From a gamma proteobacterium symbiont of Ctena orbiculata (GTDB lineage: Bacteria; Pseudomonadota; Gammaproteobacteria; Chromatiales; Chromatiaceae), in contig QBVC01000035.1 of assembly GCA_003058495.1 (NCBI GenBank), positions 1-56,375 of the forward strand: a stretch of DNA of 56,375 nt, written 5' to 3'. How positions within the stretch are numbered: the stretch's first letter is position 1; each line of letters begins with the position of its first letter. Both the position numbers and the translations under genes were made by a program. The notes beneath the pieces are model-generated. The model saw nothing but the letters and a program-made list of their open reading frames with translations, did no database searches and had not been told where the DNA came from. Of the stretch, positions 43,278-54,592 are shown piece by piece.

Positions 43278-43427
43278 CTATTTAAACACATATACTGCTG
43301 ATACAAGCGGAATAGCCAACCACAACAGCCCCTTGATCATAAAGAACAACGGCAGAGCCCAGTAGAGTTTTTTCTTCCAATCCTTACTCTGTGTTTCTTT
43401 CATATCGCTCGTCGAGTATGTATTCAT
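43278..43427 (-). CDS. Small membrane protein downstream of katG
   Basis: A 49-residue ORF on the minus strand that ends about 50 bases after the TIR gene's stop codon and starts 72 bases after the end of katG. It starts MNTYSTSDMKETQSKDWKK, with a GAGAGG box four bases upstream of the ATG at 43427, followed by one membrane segment (LYWALPLFFMIKGLLWLAIP) and ending VSAVYVFK. No homologue is recalled. Same strand as katG, so co-transcription and induction by peroxide are plausible. Confidence 0.62.
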   Translation of the reverse strand: MNTYSTSDMKETQSKDWKKKLYWALPLFFMIKGLLWLAIPLVSAVYVFK

Positions 43428-43498
43428 TTCTTACCTCTCACTCTGCATAAAACTTCAGGTAATTTAAGGCCACCTCCCTGTGGCCACCATCATCGGTT

Positions 43499-45664
<2,166 letters not shown>

Positions 45665-45722
45665 TTATCTCCTTGTTAGATCATCAGCTTTTAATCACCC
45701 GTTTTGGGGTGGGCTTGGGTAT

Positions 45723-45788
45723 AATCTAATAGGAGATTAATAATTGTTGAAATCGTTTGTTTCTAATTTATTGATAGGTATTTTCAAT
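45723..45788 (-). promoter_or_regulatory. katG promoter with OxyR-like operator
   Basis: On the minus strand two 15-base half-sites of the form ATxG-N7-CTAT are separated by exactly 7 bases: ATTGAAAATACCTAT (45774-45788) and TTAGAAACAAACGAT (45752-45766). This is the spacing of the full OxyR consensus, with one to three mismatches in each half. The site ends directly against a -35 box TTCAAC (45746-45751) which is 17 bases from TAGATT (45723-45728), the arrangement of class I activation. Confidence 0.55.
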
Positions 45789-46080
45789 CATATTGTCATT
45801 CATATGGAAATCTGGTGAGTCACTCCACATAACATCTACAAGCGCCTCCATTGCTTGACGACAGGAAAAGCTATACATTTCAAAATTAACTTAAATCGTT
45901 ATGTTGTTGAGACCTTATGGGCACAAATTGTTGTGTATCCCCATATCGTTGGTGCTTTTGTGGCCCAGAAACATAACCATGTTGAACAACCTGGTAGAGA
46001 AGAAGAGAACTATTGATCAAAAACGATGCTCACTGCGTTCATGTCGAATACCTAGTCCTTAGGTGAATACTCGTAAAAAT

Positions 46081-47145
46081 ATGTATATTTCAAAAGCATC
46101 TACTTCAGATCTTGAGCGAATAGCTGAACTAGAAGAGAAGTGTTTTCCTGACAAACCATACCCTCGGTTTTTCTTTACACAGGCTAGGGAGATCTACGCA
46201 GAAACTCTGCTCGTTGCCACATCGAGCGACAAGAATCTAGCCGGATATATTCTTGCAGCCCCTGATTCGACTTCTCCTAATCACTGGTGGATTTTGTCAA
46301 TGGCGGTTGATCCTGATATGCGCGGTAAGGGTGTTGGCAAATCGATGCTTACAGAGATGCTCGCCGCGCTTGAACGGTTAGGTGCTAATACTGTTTATTT
46401 GTCTGTTAGCGAAGAGAATACACCCGCAAGAAAACTATATGATTCATTTGATTTCAAGTTGACCAGGAGAAATGATGACTATTTCGGAAAAAACGAAGAC
46501 AGATTGATTCTGAAGTTAGGGCTTACTCAGGAGTCGCCTGCGACGCTGAAGCCGGAGGAGTTATTGAGTGAGGCGGGAATCAGCGTATCATTTTCGAGTG
46601 TAATATTTGCAGTTAGCGCTGCAATATTGGCACTGATATCACCTCGTAACGATGTTGCTGAGTTTAGTATTCCTTTAATGTTGGTAACGCTTTCTATGCT
46701 ATCGTCGTTTTATTCGGTTTTATTCTATGCAAATGCCTCTGGTTCACTATCTAGAATACATGACCATATAAGCGTTACAAAGCCATTAAGATACGGCAAC
46801 ACAGTTTCCGAGTATTTAGGCATTTATCCTCTTGTTTGCGCATTTCCAATTCTGGTTCATTTCGTTACAGAAAATTTAAGTATTACTTTTGCAGTGGCTA
46901 TTATTAATTACATAGGCTTTATTTTTTATCAGTTTAGCGAATTTGATCTATTGTCACGTGTTTTTCCACAAAAAATACATCACACAATTTCTACACTGGT
47001 GATCATTACCTTAATGGTCTCTGTTCTGCTAACAACAATTTTTAATGTGAATGTCGCAAGTTACATTTCAACTATGATATTTCTATCAGTGCTGATTCTG
47101 CTCACTATTTTTGGAATCAAGAACCATGAAGTGTCTGCCAACTAA
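46081..47145 (+). CDS. GNAT acetyltransferase fused to a membrane domain
   Basis: About 354 residues from ATG 46081 (or 360 from GTG 46063). Residues 1-150 form a GNAT domain (start ISKASTSDLERIAELEEKCF, acetyl-CoA binding loop in VDPDMRGKGVGKSMLTEML, and SENTPARKLYDSFDF). The remaining 200 residues have six hydrophobic segments without charge in the middle, so the C-terminal half is a membrane domain. The GNAT part is typical of RimI-like or amine acetyltransferases; acceptor unknown. The gene is AT-rich compared with its neighbours and likely acquired. A terminator follows directly at 47149. Confidence 0.82.
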   Translation: MYISKASTSDLERIAELEEKCFPDKPYPRFFFTQAREIYAETLLVATSSDKNLAGYILAAPDSTSPNHWWILSMAVDPDMRGKGVGKSMLTEMLAALERLGANTVYLSVSEENTPARKLYDSFDFKLTRRNDDYFGKNEDRLILKLGLTQESPATLKPEELLSEAGISVSFSSVIFAVSAAILALISPRNDVAEFSIPLMLVTLSMLSSFYSVLFYANASGSLSRIHDHISVTKPLRYGNTVSEYLGIYPLVCAFPILVHFVTENLSITFAVAIINYIGFIFYQFSEFDLLSRVFPQKIHHTISTLVIITLMVSVLLTTIFNVNVASYISTMIFLSVLILLTIFGIKNHEVSAN

Positions 47146-47148
47146 TCG

Positions 47149-47183
47149 GTGTAGTGGTCAAGTTTTTTGACCACTACACTTTT
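47149..47183 (+). terminator. Intrinsic terminator after the GNAT gene
   Basis: A 13-bp perfect stem (47149-47161 with 47167-47179) with a gtttt loop is followed by four T. It starts 3 bases after the GNAT stop codon. The sequence gtagtggtcaa also resembles the terminal inverted repeat of some IS3-family elements, so it could be a relic. Confidence 0.7.
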
Positions 47184-47316
47184 AGGTTTTGGTAGTCACT
47201 GGGTGTAGCACCTGCAACTGAAAGGGCAAACCCCGCTTGAGATGCTCAAATAAAGAATTGAAGCTTAGGCTACATGTGTCCAAGCTAGGAGAGACACATA
47301 CAAAAATTAGCCTTTA

Positions 47317-48432
<1,116 letters not shown>

Positions 48433-48504
48433 TTACAATAAGTCCATTTGCCTCCCGTCTGGAGAGAAATCGGATCAACCGGCAAGGTGATAATCTGTGA
48501 CATT

Positions 48505-48556
48505 ATTAGGGTTTTCCCTAATTTTTGTTGACATATCCATCATCATATTAGAAAAT
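48505..48556 (+). promoter_or_regulatory. Plus-strand promoter with upstream dyad for candidate sRNA
   Basis: A TTGACA box (48528-48533) is followed 17 bases later by GAAAAT (48551-48556), four of six matches to the -10 consensus, including the two most conserved bases. Immediately upstream is a perfect 7-4-7 palindrome ATTAGGGttttCCCTAAT (48505-48522) that may bind a regulator. The expected start is near 48563. The promoter reads against queA-tgt. Confidence 0.5.
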
Positions 48557-48562
48557 GTTTAT

Positions 48563-48650
48563 GTGCTGAATATTTTGCTTCAGCACTTACACTCCTCCAT
48601 CCTCCTTTGGTGGATATTTTAAGCGCGGCACCCCTGCCGCGCTTTTTTTT
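48563..48650 (+). ncRNA. Candidate small RNA with intrinsic terminator
   Basis: From the predicted start, the transcript begins with a hairpin (gtgctga 48563-48569 pairing with tcagcac 48580-48586), followed by an unpaired stretch rich in CCUCC (ctcctccatcctcc, 48592-48605), which could pair with ribosome-binding sites. It then ends in a 9-bp GC-rich stem (48622-48643, loop cccc) with an eight-T tract (48643-48650). It has no ORF. It is antisense to the queA-tgt intergenic transcript only. No homology can be checked here. Confidence 0.5.
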
Positions 48651-48660
48651 ACCCCATGGA

Positions 48661-49689
48661 TTACACCGCGGGCGTCAGAAACATGGCATCGCCGTAGCTG
48701 AAGAAACGGTAGCGCTCTGCAATCGCATGCTGGTAGGCCTGCATGATCCGATCATAGCCGGCAAAGGCTGCCACCAACATCAGCAGGGTCGACTGCGGCA
48801 GGTGAAAATTGGTGATCATCGCATCGACGCTGCGAAATCTGTAACCCGGTTTGATGAAGAGCCGGGTATCCCCCCGGTAGGGCTCGATGGATCCCCCGCT
48901 CGATGCCGCCTCCAGGCTGCGCACGCAGGTCGTACCCACGGCGACCACGCGCCCGCCCTGCTCCCGGGTCTGATTAATCTGCCGGCAGACGGTCTCGTCA
49001 ACCTCGATATACTCCCTATGCATTACATGCTCATCGAGATTGCCCACCCTGACCGGTTGAAAGGTCCCGGCCCCGACATGCAGGGTTACTGTTGTCCGCT
49101 CGACACCCATCTCCTCGAGCTTCTGCAACATGGCCTGATCGAAGTGGAGCCCTGCGGTGGGTGCGGCAACCGCGCCTGGCCTCTCCGCATAGACTGTCTG
49201 ATAACGATCCATATCCACCGCGCTGTCTTCACGTGCTATGTAGGGTGGCAGCGGCATATGGCCATGCTCGTTCATCAGCCCATGGAAGTCACCGGCCAAT
49301 GACCTGAGGATATACAGATCCCCCTCCCGACCTGCCACTTCCACAAGCCGATTGCCGTCGCCCAATTCTATCCGCGTACCGGGCTTGGGCGATTTACTTG
49401 CACGAAGGTGAGCCAATGCCAGGTCCGGCCGTTGGATACGCTCGATCAGCACTTCAACCTTGCCGCCGCTCAACTTGTTTCCATAGAGCCGGGCACGCAT
49501 CACCCGGGTATTGTTGAGTACCAGCAAATCACCCGGGTTGAGCAGTGCGGGTAGATCGGTGAACATCAGATCCCGGGGTTCCATCTCCCCCTGCAACAAG
49601 CCAAGCAGGCGGCTGCCGCTTCGCTCCTCGTGGGGAAACTGGGCAATGAGCTCTTCAGGCAGATTGTAATCGAAGTCGGATAGCTGCAT
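48661..49689 (-). CDS. queA: S-adenosylmethionine:tRNA ribosyltransferase-isomerase QueA
   Basis: A 342-residue enzyme that adds the epoxycyclopentanediol group to preQ1-tRNA in queuosine synthesis. It begins MQLSDFDYNLPEELIAQFP and contains AAPTAGLHFDQAM, TLHVGAGTFQPVR and TNFHLPQSTLLMLVAAF, all typical QueA blocks. It is the upstream partner of tgt. An intergenic terminator on the opposite strand and a possible sRNA lie between the two genes. Confidence 0.96.
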   Translation of the reverse strand: MQLSDFDYNLPEELIAQFPHEERSGSRLLGLLQGEMEPRDLMFTDLPALLNPGDLLVLNNTRVMRARLYGNKLSGGKVEVLIERIQRPDLALAHLRASKSPKPGTRIELGDGNRLVEVAGREGDLYILRSLAGDFHGLMNEHGHMPLPPYIAREDSAVDMDRYQTVYAERPGAVAAPTAGLHFDQAMLQKLEEMGVERTTVTLHVGAGTFQPVRVGNLDEHVMHREYIEVDETVCRQINQTREQGGRVVAVGTTCVRSLEAASSGGSIEPYRGDTRLFIKPGYRFRSVDAMITNFHLPQSTLLMLVAAFAGYDRIMQAYQHAIAERYRFFSYGDAMFLTPAV

Positions 49690-49874
49690 AGCGCGCGGAT
49701 AGTAGCACGTCGCGGATAGGCGGTGAACAATTCACTTTTATAGAATCTGGCGTTATTATCAAGTATCGGAATAATCAATGGCTGGATAGGGATATCTGCA
49801 TGACCGCGCCAATTCGCCCTGGCGCCCGGTAGTTATTCTATAGCGGCTGTGACGATCTGCTTGAGGGAATTAGG

Positions 49875-50750
49875 ATGATCATTCGTGGAGTTCGATTTAC
49901 ACAGCGCACCATTCAATGGATTGTCGCCTCCTCCCTGATAACCGCAACCGCCGCGGCCAAAAGCGAAATCGTCTATCAACAGCTCGAGAACGGAATAACC
50001 GTCAATGCGGAGTATCTTGATACGGGCAGCCAGGGCCCACCGATTTTAATCCTCCATGGATTTCTGCAGACACGCGATTTCTTTACTGTCCGTCGCCTGG
50101 GGGATGCCCTGCACGAGGCCGGCTACAGGGTACTGCTCCCCAACCTGTCCCTGGGCATCAACGATCGACGCCAAAGCCTCGCCTGTGAAGCCATTCATAA
50201 CCACTCCATTGAGCACGACACCGATGAGATCGCGAAGTGGGTGGAGTGGCTCTATAACAGGACGGACGAGCCGATCATTCTGATCGGTCACAGCGCCGGC
50301 AGCCTTAACCTGGTCGCCTTCCTCGATACCTTCCGCAGCACCCCCGTGGCAAAAAGCCTGTTGATCAGCCTGATCGCTTTCGGCCAGGGCCCGATCGCGA
50401 AGGAGAATCTTGCGGAAAAGCGACGGGCGGAGGGCGATTTCGCTGAAAACAGCGATGAAATTCACCGCTACAGGCTGGCCTATTGCGACCACTACTCTAC
50501 CACCGCCGGTTTCTACCTCTCCTACCTTGCCTGGGGCCAGCAACGCACCCTGCAGGCAATTTCCGCGATAAGGCCGGAACCGACTATAATATTCGGAGGG
50601 AGTGACAAACGCCTTGGCCCTGAGTGGAAGCCGCTGTTGCGGGCGCGCAATGTGAACATTATCGAGATCGAGGGGGCCAACCACTTTTTTGATCACACCC
50701 ACGAATTTAATCTACTGGATAGCATTGAGCAGTCATTGGGGAAGTTATAG
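49875..50750 (+). CDS. Alpha/beta hydrolase
   Basis: A 291-residue protein with an N-terminal signal-like segment (TIQWIVASSLITATAAAKS). The alpha/beta-hydrolase fold shows an oxyanion strand PPILILHGFLQTR, nucleophile Ser in LIGHSAGSLN, Asp in FGGSDKRLG and catalytic His in EGANHFFDH. No substrate can be named. It is followed 13 bases later by a GGDEF-EAL gene, so the two probably share a transcript. The start ATG at 49875 is preceded by TGAGGGAA. Confidence 0.8.
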   Translation: MIIRGVRFTQRTIQWIVASSLITATAAAKSEIVYQQLENGITVNAEYLDTGSQGPPILILHGFLQTRDFFTVRRLGDALHEAGYRVLLPNLSLGINDRRQSLACEAIHNHSIEHDTDEIAKWVEWLYNRTDEPIILIGHSAGSLNLVAFLDTFRSTPVAKSLLISLIAFGQGPIAKENLAEKRRAEGDFAENSDEIHRYRLAYCDHYSTTAGFYLSYLAWGQQRTLQAISAIRPEPTIIFGGSDKRLGPEWKPLLRARNVNIIEIEGANHFFDHTHEFNLLDSIEQSLGKL

Positions 50751-50763
50751 ATAGAGTAGCAGC

Positions 50764-53019
50764 ATGGCCATAAGACCCAAACCGCTATCCTTCAGCCTTT
50801 TCACAACACTCTTCGTGTTTCTCTTCCTGATACTGCTGTTTACCCTGGGCAATCTTACCTACCTGCAGTTCAAGAAACTGGATGACAAATTTCGCGAAGC
50901 CGGCGAGCAGAGCGCGGCCGCAGAGATCGAACTGGCCCTGATTGAGGCGATCGGCCTGAGCGAGGATAAAACGCTCCGTCTGGCCGCTTGGGAAGAGATC
51001 AGGCAGCAGCTCGACAACTCCACCTTCTACAGTTACTGGTACAGATACAGGGCGAAAAACAACGAGTTTGTCACCGCCTACAACCTGGATGTTGCGATTT
51101 ATGATATCCAGGGCAGAGTACTCGCGCCCATCGATACTTCACTGCTGCCGACAGAGATAGATACCCGCAACCCGGGATACTCCATTCAGGTCAGAGACGC
51201 AAACCCGTTGATCCTGGTCATCTCACCCGTTGTCGATCCGGTAAGCGGAAAGACACAGGGATACCTCGCCACTTTAAACCGGCTTGTTACGATTTTTAAC
51301 AGTTTAAGCCACTTCAATTATATCGATCGAAACAGCATCAGGATCACAATCGAAGAGGCTGAAGGCCTCTCGAGCCAGGCCTTGCTGGAACACATCGAGT
51401 ACCGCTTGACCGGCGATCCTTATGCCAAAGCGATCAAACCCCTGATCAAGGAGTCCCTGCTTCAACTGGCGGCCACCGCGCTTATACTTACGCTGTTTAT
51501 CTTTCCCTTGGCCGCCTGGCTCTTGAACCGTCCCATTCTGCAGTTATCCAAACAGATCGATATGCTGCAGAGTTCACCCCATACACCGGTCATCCAAGAG
51601 CGTGCCAAGCCGCTCTTCATCAAGGAACTGGATAAAATTCAATCATCGCTCTATGCCTATCACAACAAGCTCAGCCAGGCGCATACGACACTGAACCAAA
51701 AGAACCAGGAGCTGGATGACCTCGCGCAGCATGATCCGTTGACCGGCGTCATGAACCGCCGTGCATTCGATGCCTACTGGCGAGAGGTTAACGATGTATT
51801 CAAGCACAGCACCAATGAGATCTGCCTGATACTCTTCGATATCAACCATTTCAAGGCGCTGAACGATACCTACGGCCACCATACCGGTGACGAAATATTG
51901 ATTGCCATTGCACAGACAATCAATAGCATCCTACACAACCGGGAACAGCTGTTCAGACTGAGCGGCGATGAGTTTGCAACCATCCTCATCGGCATCCCCC
52001 CCCGCAAAGCCATGCAGATCGCCAAACAGTGTCACCTGGCCATCACCAACTACCCCTTTGACAAGCTCGGTATCAACGAGCCGGTACGGATAAGCATCGG
52101 CCTGGCTGACACAAGCACGGACAGCGATGAGAATATCAACGCCCTGCAGTGGCAGGCGGATGTCGCGATACACTTCGCCAAGCGGCCCGGCTACTCCAGC
52201 ATTGTCCATTTCAAGCCGGAGTTGGCGGAAAACGCGCGCGGCCTATTCTCCAGTCAGACCCACAGTGCGGTCTACGAGGCGGTAACCAAGGGCACAGGCC
52301 TGGTGATGCACTATCAGCCCATCGTCGACCTGGAGGACGGCAAGCCGCAATATTTCGAAGCCCTGGTGCGTATTGTCCACGATGGGCAGTTGATCATGCC
52401 CTCTCACATATTCCCCCTGGTCGAAGCGCGCAGCCTCGACCAGGATCTCGACTTTCATGTCATTGAGAAGACCGTCTCCGACCTCCAGCAGGGGAGGATT
52501 CCGAGTAATACGGGGGTCTCGATAAACATCTCCGCGCCCACCATCGTGGAGAATGAACTGGTAAACCGGTTGGCGGCCTTCAAGCCCTTCATGGACAACT
52601 ACAAGCTGTTGATCGAGGTTACCGAGACCGCCCTCATCACCCAGCTGCAAACCGCCAGAAAGAACCTGGAGATCCTGCGCAACATGGGTTTCTCCATCGC
52701 CCTGGATGACTTCGGCAGCGGCTACTCGTCACTGCGCTATCTTGGCGCCATGCCGGTCGACGTGGTGAAGTTCGACATCACCCTCACCCGCCTGGTCGAC
52801 GACAGGGCGAACAACCTGATCCTCAACCACTTGGCGAAGATGATAACCGAATCGGGCCACCTGCTGGTTGCGGAAGGCATAGAGACAGCCCAGATCGCGG
52901 AGCAGATGACCAAGCTGGGGTTCCGCTACGGACAGGGCTACTATTTCGGACGCCCCGCACGGAAGATAGGCAAATCCGCCTCCCGGGAAGACAGCGCCAA
53001 TTATTCTGCAAAGTCTTGA
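50764..53019 (+). CDS. Membrane-anchored GGDEF-EAL protein
   Basis: A 751-residue c-di-GMP enzyme: membrane segment at about residues 9-29, a periplasmic sensor domain (about 35-230), a second membrane segment (LLQLAATALILTLFIFPLAAWLL), then a coiled coil and a GGDEF domain whose loop reads SGDEF (near residue 400) rather than GGDEF, and an EAL domain with intact EALVRI (about 528), DDFGSGYSSLRYLG, and VAEGIET. The SGDEF variant is compatible with synthesis in some proteins, but an EAL-dominant phosphodiesterase is equally possible. Preceded by the hydrolase gene, followed by tRNA-Leu. Confidence 0.93.
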   Translation: MAIRPKPLSFSLFTTLFVFLFLILLFTLGNLTYLQFKKLDDKFREAGEQSAAAEIELALIEAIGLSEDKTLRLAAWEEIRQQLDNSTFYSYWYRYRAKNNEFVTAYNLDVAIYDIQGRVLAPIDTSLLPTEIDTRNPGYSIQVRDANPLILVISPVVDPVSGKTQGYLATLNRLVTIFNSLSHFNYIDRNSIRITIEEAEGLSSQALLEHIEYRLTGDPYAKAIKPLIKESLLQLAATALILTLFIFPLAAWLLNRPILQLSKQIDMLQSSPHTPVIQERAKPLFIKELDKIQSSLYAYHNKLSQAHTTLNQKNQELDDLAQHDPLTGVMNRRAFDAYWREVNDVFKHSTNEICLILFDINHFKALNDTYGHHTGDEILIAIAQTINSILHNREQLFRLSGDEFATILIGIPPRKAMQIAKQCHLAITNYPFDKLGINEPVRISIGLADTSTDSDENINALQWQADVAIHFAKRPGYSSIVHFKPELAENARGLFSSQTHSAVYEAVTKGTGLVMHYQPIVDLEDGKPQYFEALVRIVHDGQLIMPSHIFPLVEARSLDQDLDFHVIEKTVSDLQQGRIPSNTGVSINISAPTIVENELVNRLAAFKPFMDNYKLLIEVTETALITQLQTARKNLEILRNMGFSIALDDFGSGYSSLRYLGAMPVDVVKFDITLTRLVDDRANNLILNHLAKMITESGHLLVAEGIETAQIAEQMTKLGFRYGQGYYFGRPARKIGKSASREDSANYSAKS

Positions 53020-53050
53020 AAAATTAGGTATACTTTGCGGCCTTCACGAC

Positions 53051-53137
<87 letters not shown>

Positions 53138-53297
53138 GCCACATCGATAGTAGCCACTAACCTATTTTCTCAGTGCACAACCAGAAATCAACTCTTTCAG
53201 CAGCCGACAATCGGATTGGATAACCAATAGCTAAGACATCCTAGAGCGGCCACTACGGCTATAATTCTTGCACTGAAATGGTGTTTTGGTTTAACCC

Positions 53298-53322
53298 AAA
53301 ATAAAACCCCGCCGAAGCGGGG
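53298..53322 (-). terminator. Intrinsic terminator of the toxin-antitoxin operon
   Basis: On the minus strand the stem ccccgc/gcgggg (53307-53322, loop cgaa) is followed by a T-rich tract (ttttatttt, 53298-53306). It sits 29 bases downstream of the antitoxin-like gene's stop codon. Confidence 0.85.
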
Positions 53323-53350
53323 CCCTATATAAATGTGTTTACATTTTTAA

Positions 53351-53692
53351 TCAAGCGCAATCCTTCTCTTCCACTTGAACTTCCGCTTCCTCTTCACGTT
53401 CTTTGCTTTTCTGGGCCATATATTCACGAGCCAACTTCTTAAATTCAGAGGCTACAAATCTCTGCAGGATTTGCCTAATCAAAGGTTGATAATTCAAACC
53501 ATTGAGCTGTGCAATCTGCTTAAGATCTTCGATTAAACCTTTCTGAAGACGAATGGAAATCATCTGAAGTTCTAGCGCATCGTCGATCGCAGAATCTTCA
53601 GGTTGATATACCTGTACATATTTCTCGTCCCGGCCCAGCTCACCTGACTCCCAAGCTTCTACCGTGCCTGGTATCTTTTTATCTTTTGACAT
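53351..53692 (-). CDS. CopG/BrnA-like antitoxin
   Basis: A 113-residue protein from ATG 53692, which has GAGG six bases before the codon; the frame also opens further upstream at GTG 53713. Residues 1-40 are acidic; the middle has a ribbon-helix-helix-like block (ELQMISIRLQKGLIEDLKQIAQ, then YQPLIRQILQRFV), and the C-terminus is charged. This matches BrnA-type CopG antitoxins that follow a toxin gene. It lies 40 bases after the toxin-like gene and should repress the operon at the operator at 54057. Confidence 0.78.
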   Translation of the reverse strand: MSKDKKIPGTVEAWESGELGRDEKYVQVYQPEDSAIDDALELQMISIRLQKGLIEDLKQIAQLNGLNYQPLIRQILQRFVASEFKKLAREYMAQKSKEREEEAEVQVEEKDCA

Positions 53693-53732
53693 TGTTACCT
53701 CGTCTTTTGCCACAGTGAGCGATTTGCATCAC

Positions 53733-54026
53733 TCATTGCCCGTACTTCCTGTATATGCGCTCTTCTTCACTATTTGGCGGATATGCAGTTTTGATAAAAA
53801 TCACGCCATCTTTTTCGACAAATACTACTTTGAGCCTCTTTCCGTAGTTTGTTTCTCCTATAAACCACAAAGTGGGAGGATCGGTAGCATGATCTTCTCT
53901 AGTATCTACCAGTAATTTGCCCCGGCTACAAAAGCACTCTGTAACCTCATCTTCAGTAACTTCATGTTTTTCGAGCAGTTTTTCCCGTATTTGGGATGAT
54001 ATGACAAGCTTTGAATTTGAGTCCAT
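53733..54026 (-). CDS. BrnT-like toxin
   Basis: A 97-residue protein with the blocks LVISSQIREKLLEKHEVTEDEV, DTREDHATDPPTLWFIGETNYGKRLKVVF and a C-terminal RIYRKYGQ. It matches the small family often annotated as ADP-ribosyl-(dinitrogen reductase) hydrolase or BrnT-like, an RNase-fold toxin. The toxin precedes its antitoxin, as in brnTA. Inferred function: growth inhibition when unopposed. Start ATG 54026. Confidence 0.75.
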   Translation of the reverse strand: MDSNSKLVISSQIREKLLEKHEVTEDEVTECFCSRGKLLVDTREDHATDPPTLWFIGETNYGKRLKVVFVEKDGVIFIKTAYPPNSEEERIYRKYGQ

Positions 54027-54056
54027 CTTTCTGATTGCGTTCCATGTACAACCGCC

Positions 54057-54101
54057 TGTATATACAAAATAATAGTGAATTATAATTCATTTGTATATAC
54101 A
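54057..54101 (-). promoter_or_regulatory. Toxin-antitoxin promoter and operator
   Basis: Arms of a perfect 12-bp inverted repeat (tgtatatacaaa at 54057-54068 and tttgtatataca at 54090-54101) flank a promoter on the minus strand whose -10 box TATAAT is at 54079-54084, with a -35-like CAGACA 17 bases upstream (54102-54107). The dyad straddles the -10 box, as expected for CopG-type autoregulation; it lies 31 bases before the toxin start. Confidence 0.7.
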
Positions 54102-54317
54102 TGTCTGACATTTGTCCCACAAAACGGGACATCTGCACGATTTGGTTGTTTAACATAACCACTTGATTATCAACAATATATTGGGGTGGTTAAATCATAT
54201 CTACACAAAATCTATGTAAATTATATCGACCATTTTTATTAATTCTTGATATATACAGGTTAATCAAAATATGAACTGTGAGAATTAAAATCAAGCGATA
54301 GTGTACTACTTACACCT

Positions 54318-54345
54318 TTGAATGATTACTGAACGTTAGGATACT
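54318..54345 (+). promoter_or_regulatory. Promoter for the small plus-strand transcription unit
   Basis: TTGAAT (54318-54323) and GATACT (54340-54345) with a 16-base spacer form a moderate sigma-70 promoter. It would give a transcript starting near 54352 that carries the 35-codon ORF and ends at the terminator at 54567-54592. Confidence 0.45.
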
Positions 54346-54412
54346 TGTGCAGTCATTCGCGCGTTGATATTCTTGAGTCGTCCGGATTTGACCGGACAAG
54401 GAGGCTGGAAAA

Positions 54413-54520
54413 TTGACAAAACTTTTGTCCTACCTCCGTAACCACACGACAAAGAAACCCTGGACCTACAAGCGCAGATTTTTTAGTCATTTCCGTCTGG
54501 TCACCACCCGGAGATATTAA
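54413..54520 (+). CDS. Small basic ORF with TTG start
   Basis: A 35-codon ORF missing from standard gene lists. A perfect AAGGAGG box (54398-54404) lies 8 bases before TTG 54413. The peptide is strongly basic and aromatic (start MTKLLSYLRNHTTKK, end FRLVTTRRY). It is closed by a TAA, and followed by an intrinsic terminator about 45 bases later. Coding status is inferred from the ribosome-binding site and the promoter/terminator pair; no homologue is recalled. It could also be a non-coding RNA. Confidence 0.42.
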   Translation: MTKLLSYLRNHTTKKPWTYKRRFFSHFRLVTTRRY

Positions 54521-54533
54521 AAATTGGTGGCAG

Positions 54534-54557
54534 TACTGGTACTGGTACTGGTACTGA
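54534..54557 (+). repeat. Tandem hexamer repeat (tactgg)
   Basis: The hexamer tactgg is repeated three and a half times between the small ORF stop and the terminator stem. It is too short for a CRISPR or a minisatellite of note, but could vary in copy number by slippage. Confidence 0.8.
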
Positions 54558-54566
54558 GAGGTCCAA

Positions 54567-54592
54567 AGCCCCGCATTAACGGGGCTTTTATT
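54567..54592 (+). terminator. Intrinsic terminator
   Basis: Stem agccccg/cggggct (54567-54573 and 54580-54586) with a CATTAA loop, followed by a T-rich tail. It closes the plus-strand unit with the small basic ORF; the reverse orientation has a weaker T run. Confidence 0.85.

Noticed and set aside
45960-46060. 27-codon ORF (ATG 45979) upstream of the GNAT gene
   Set aside because: No ribosome-binding site and no conserved feature; too short to support.
54534-54557. Possible CRISPR or VNTR seed (tactgg)n
   Set aside because: Units of six bases without spacers do not form a CRISPR array; too few copies for a functional minisatellite.
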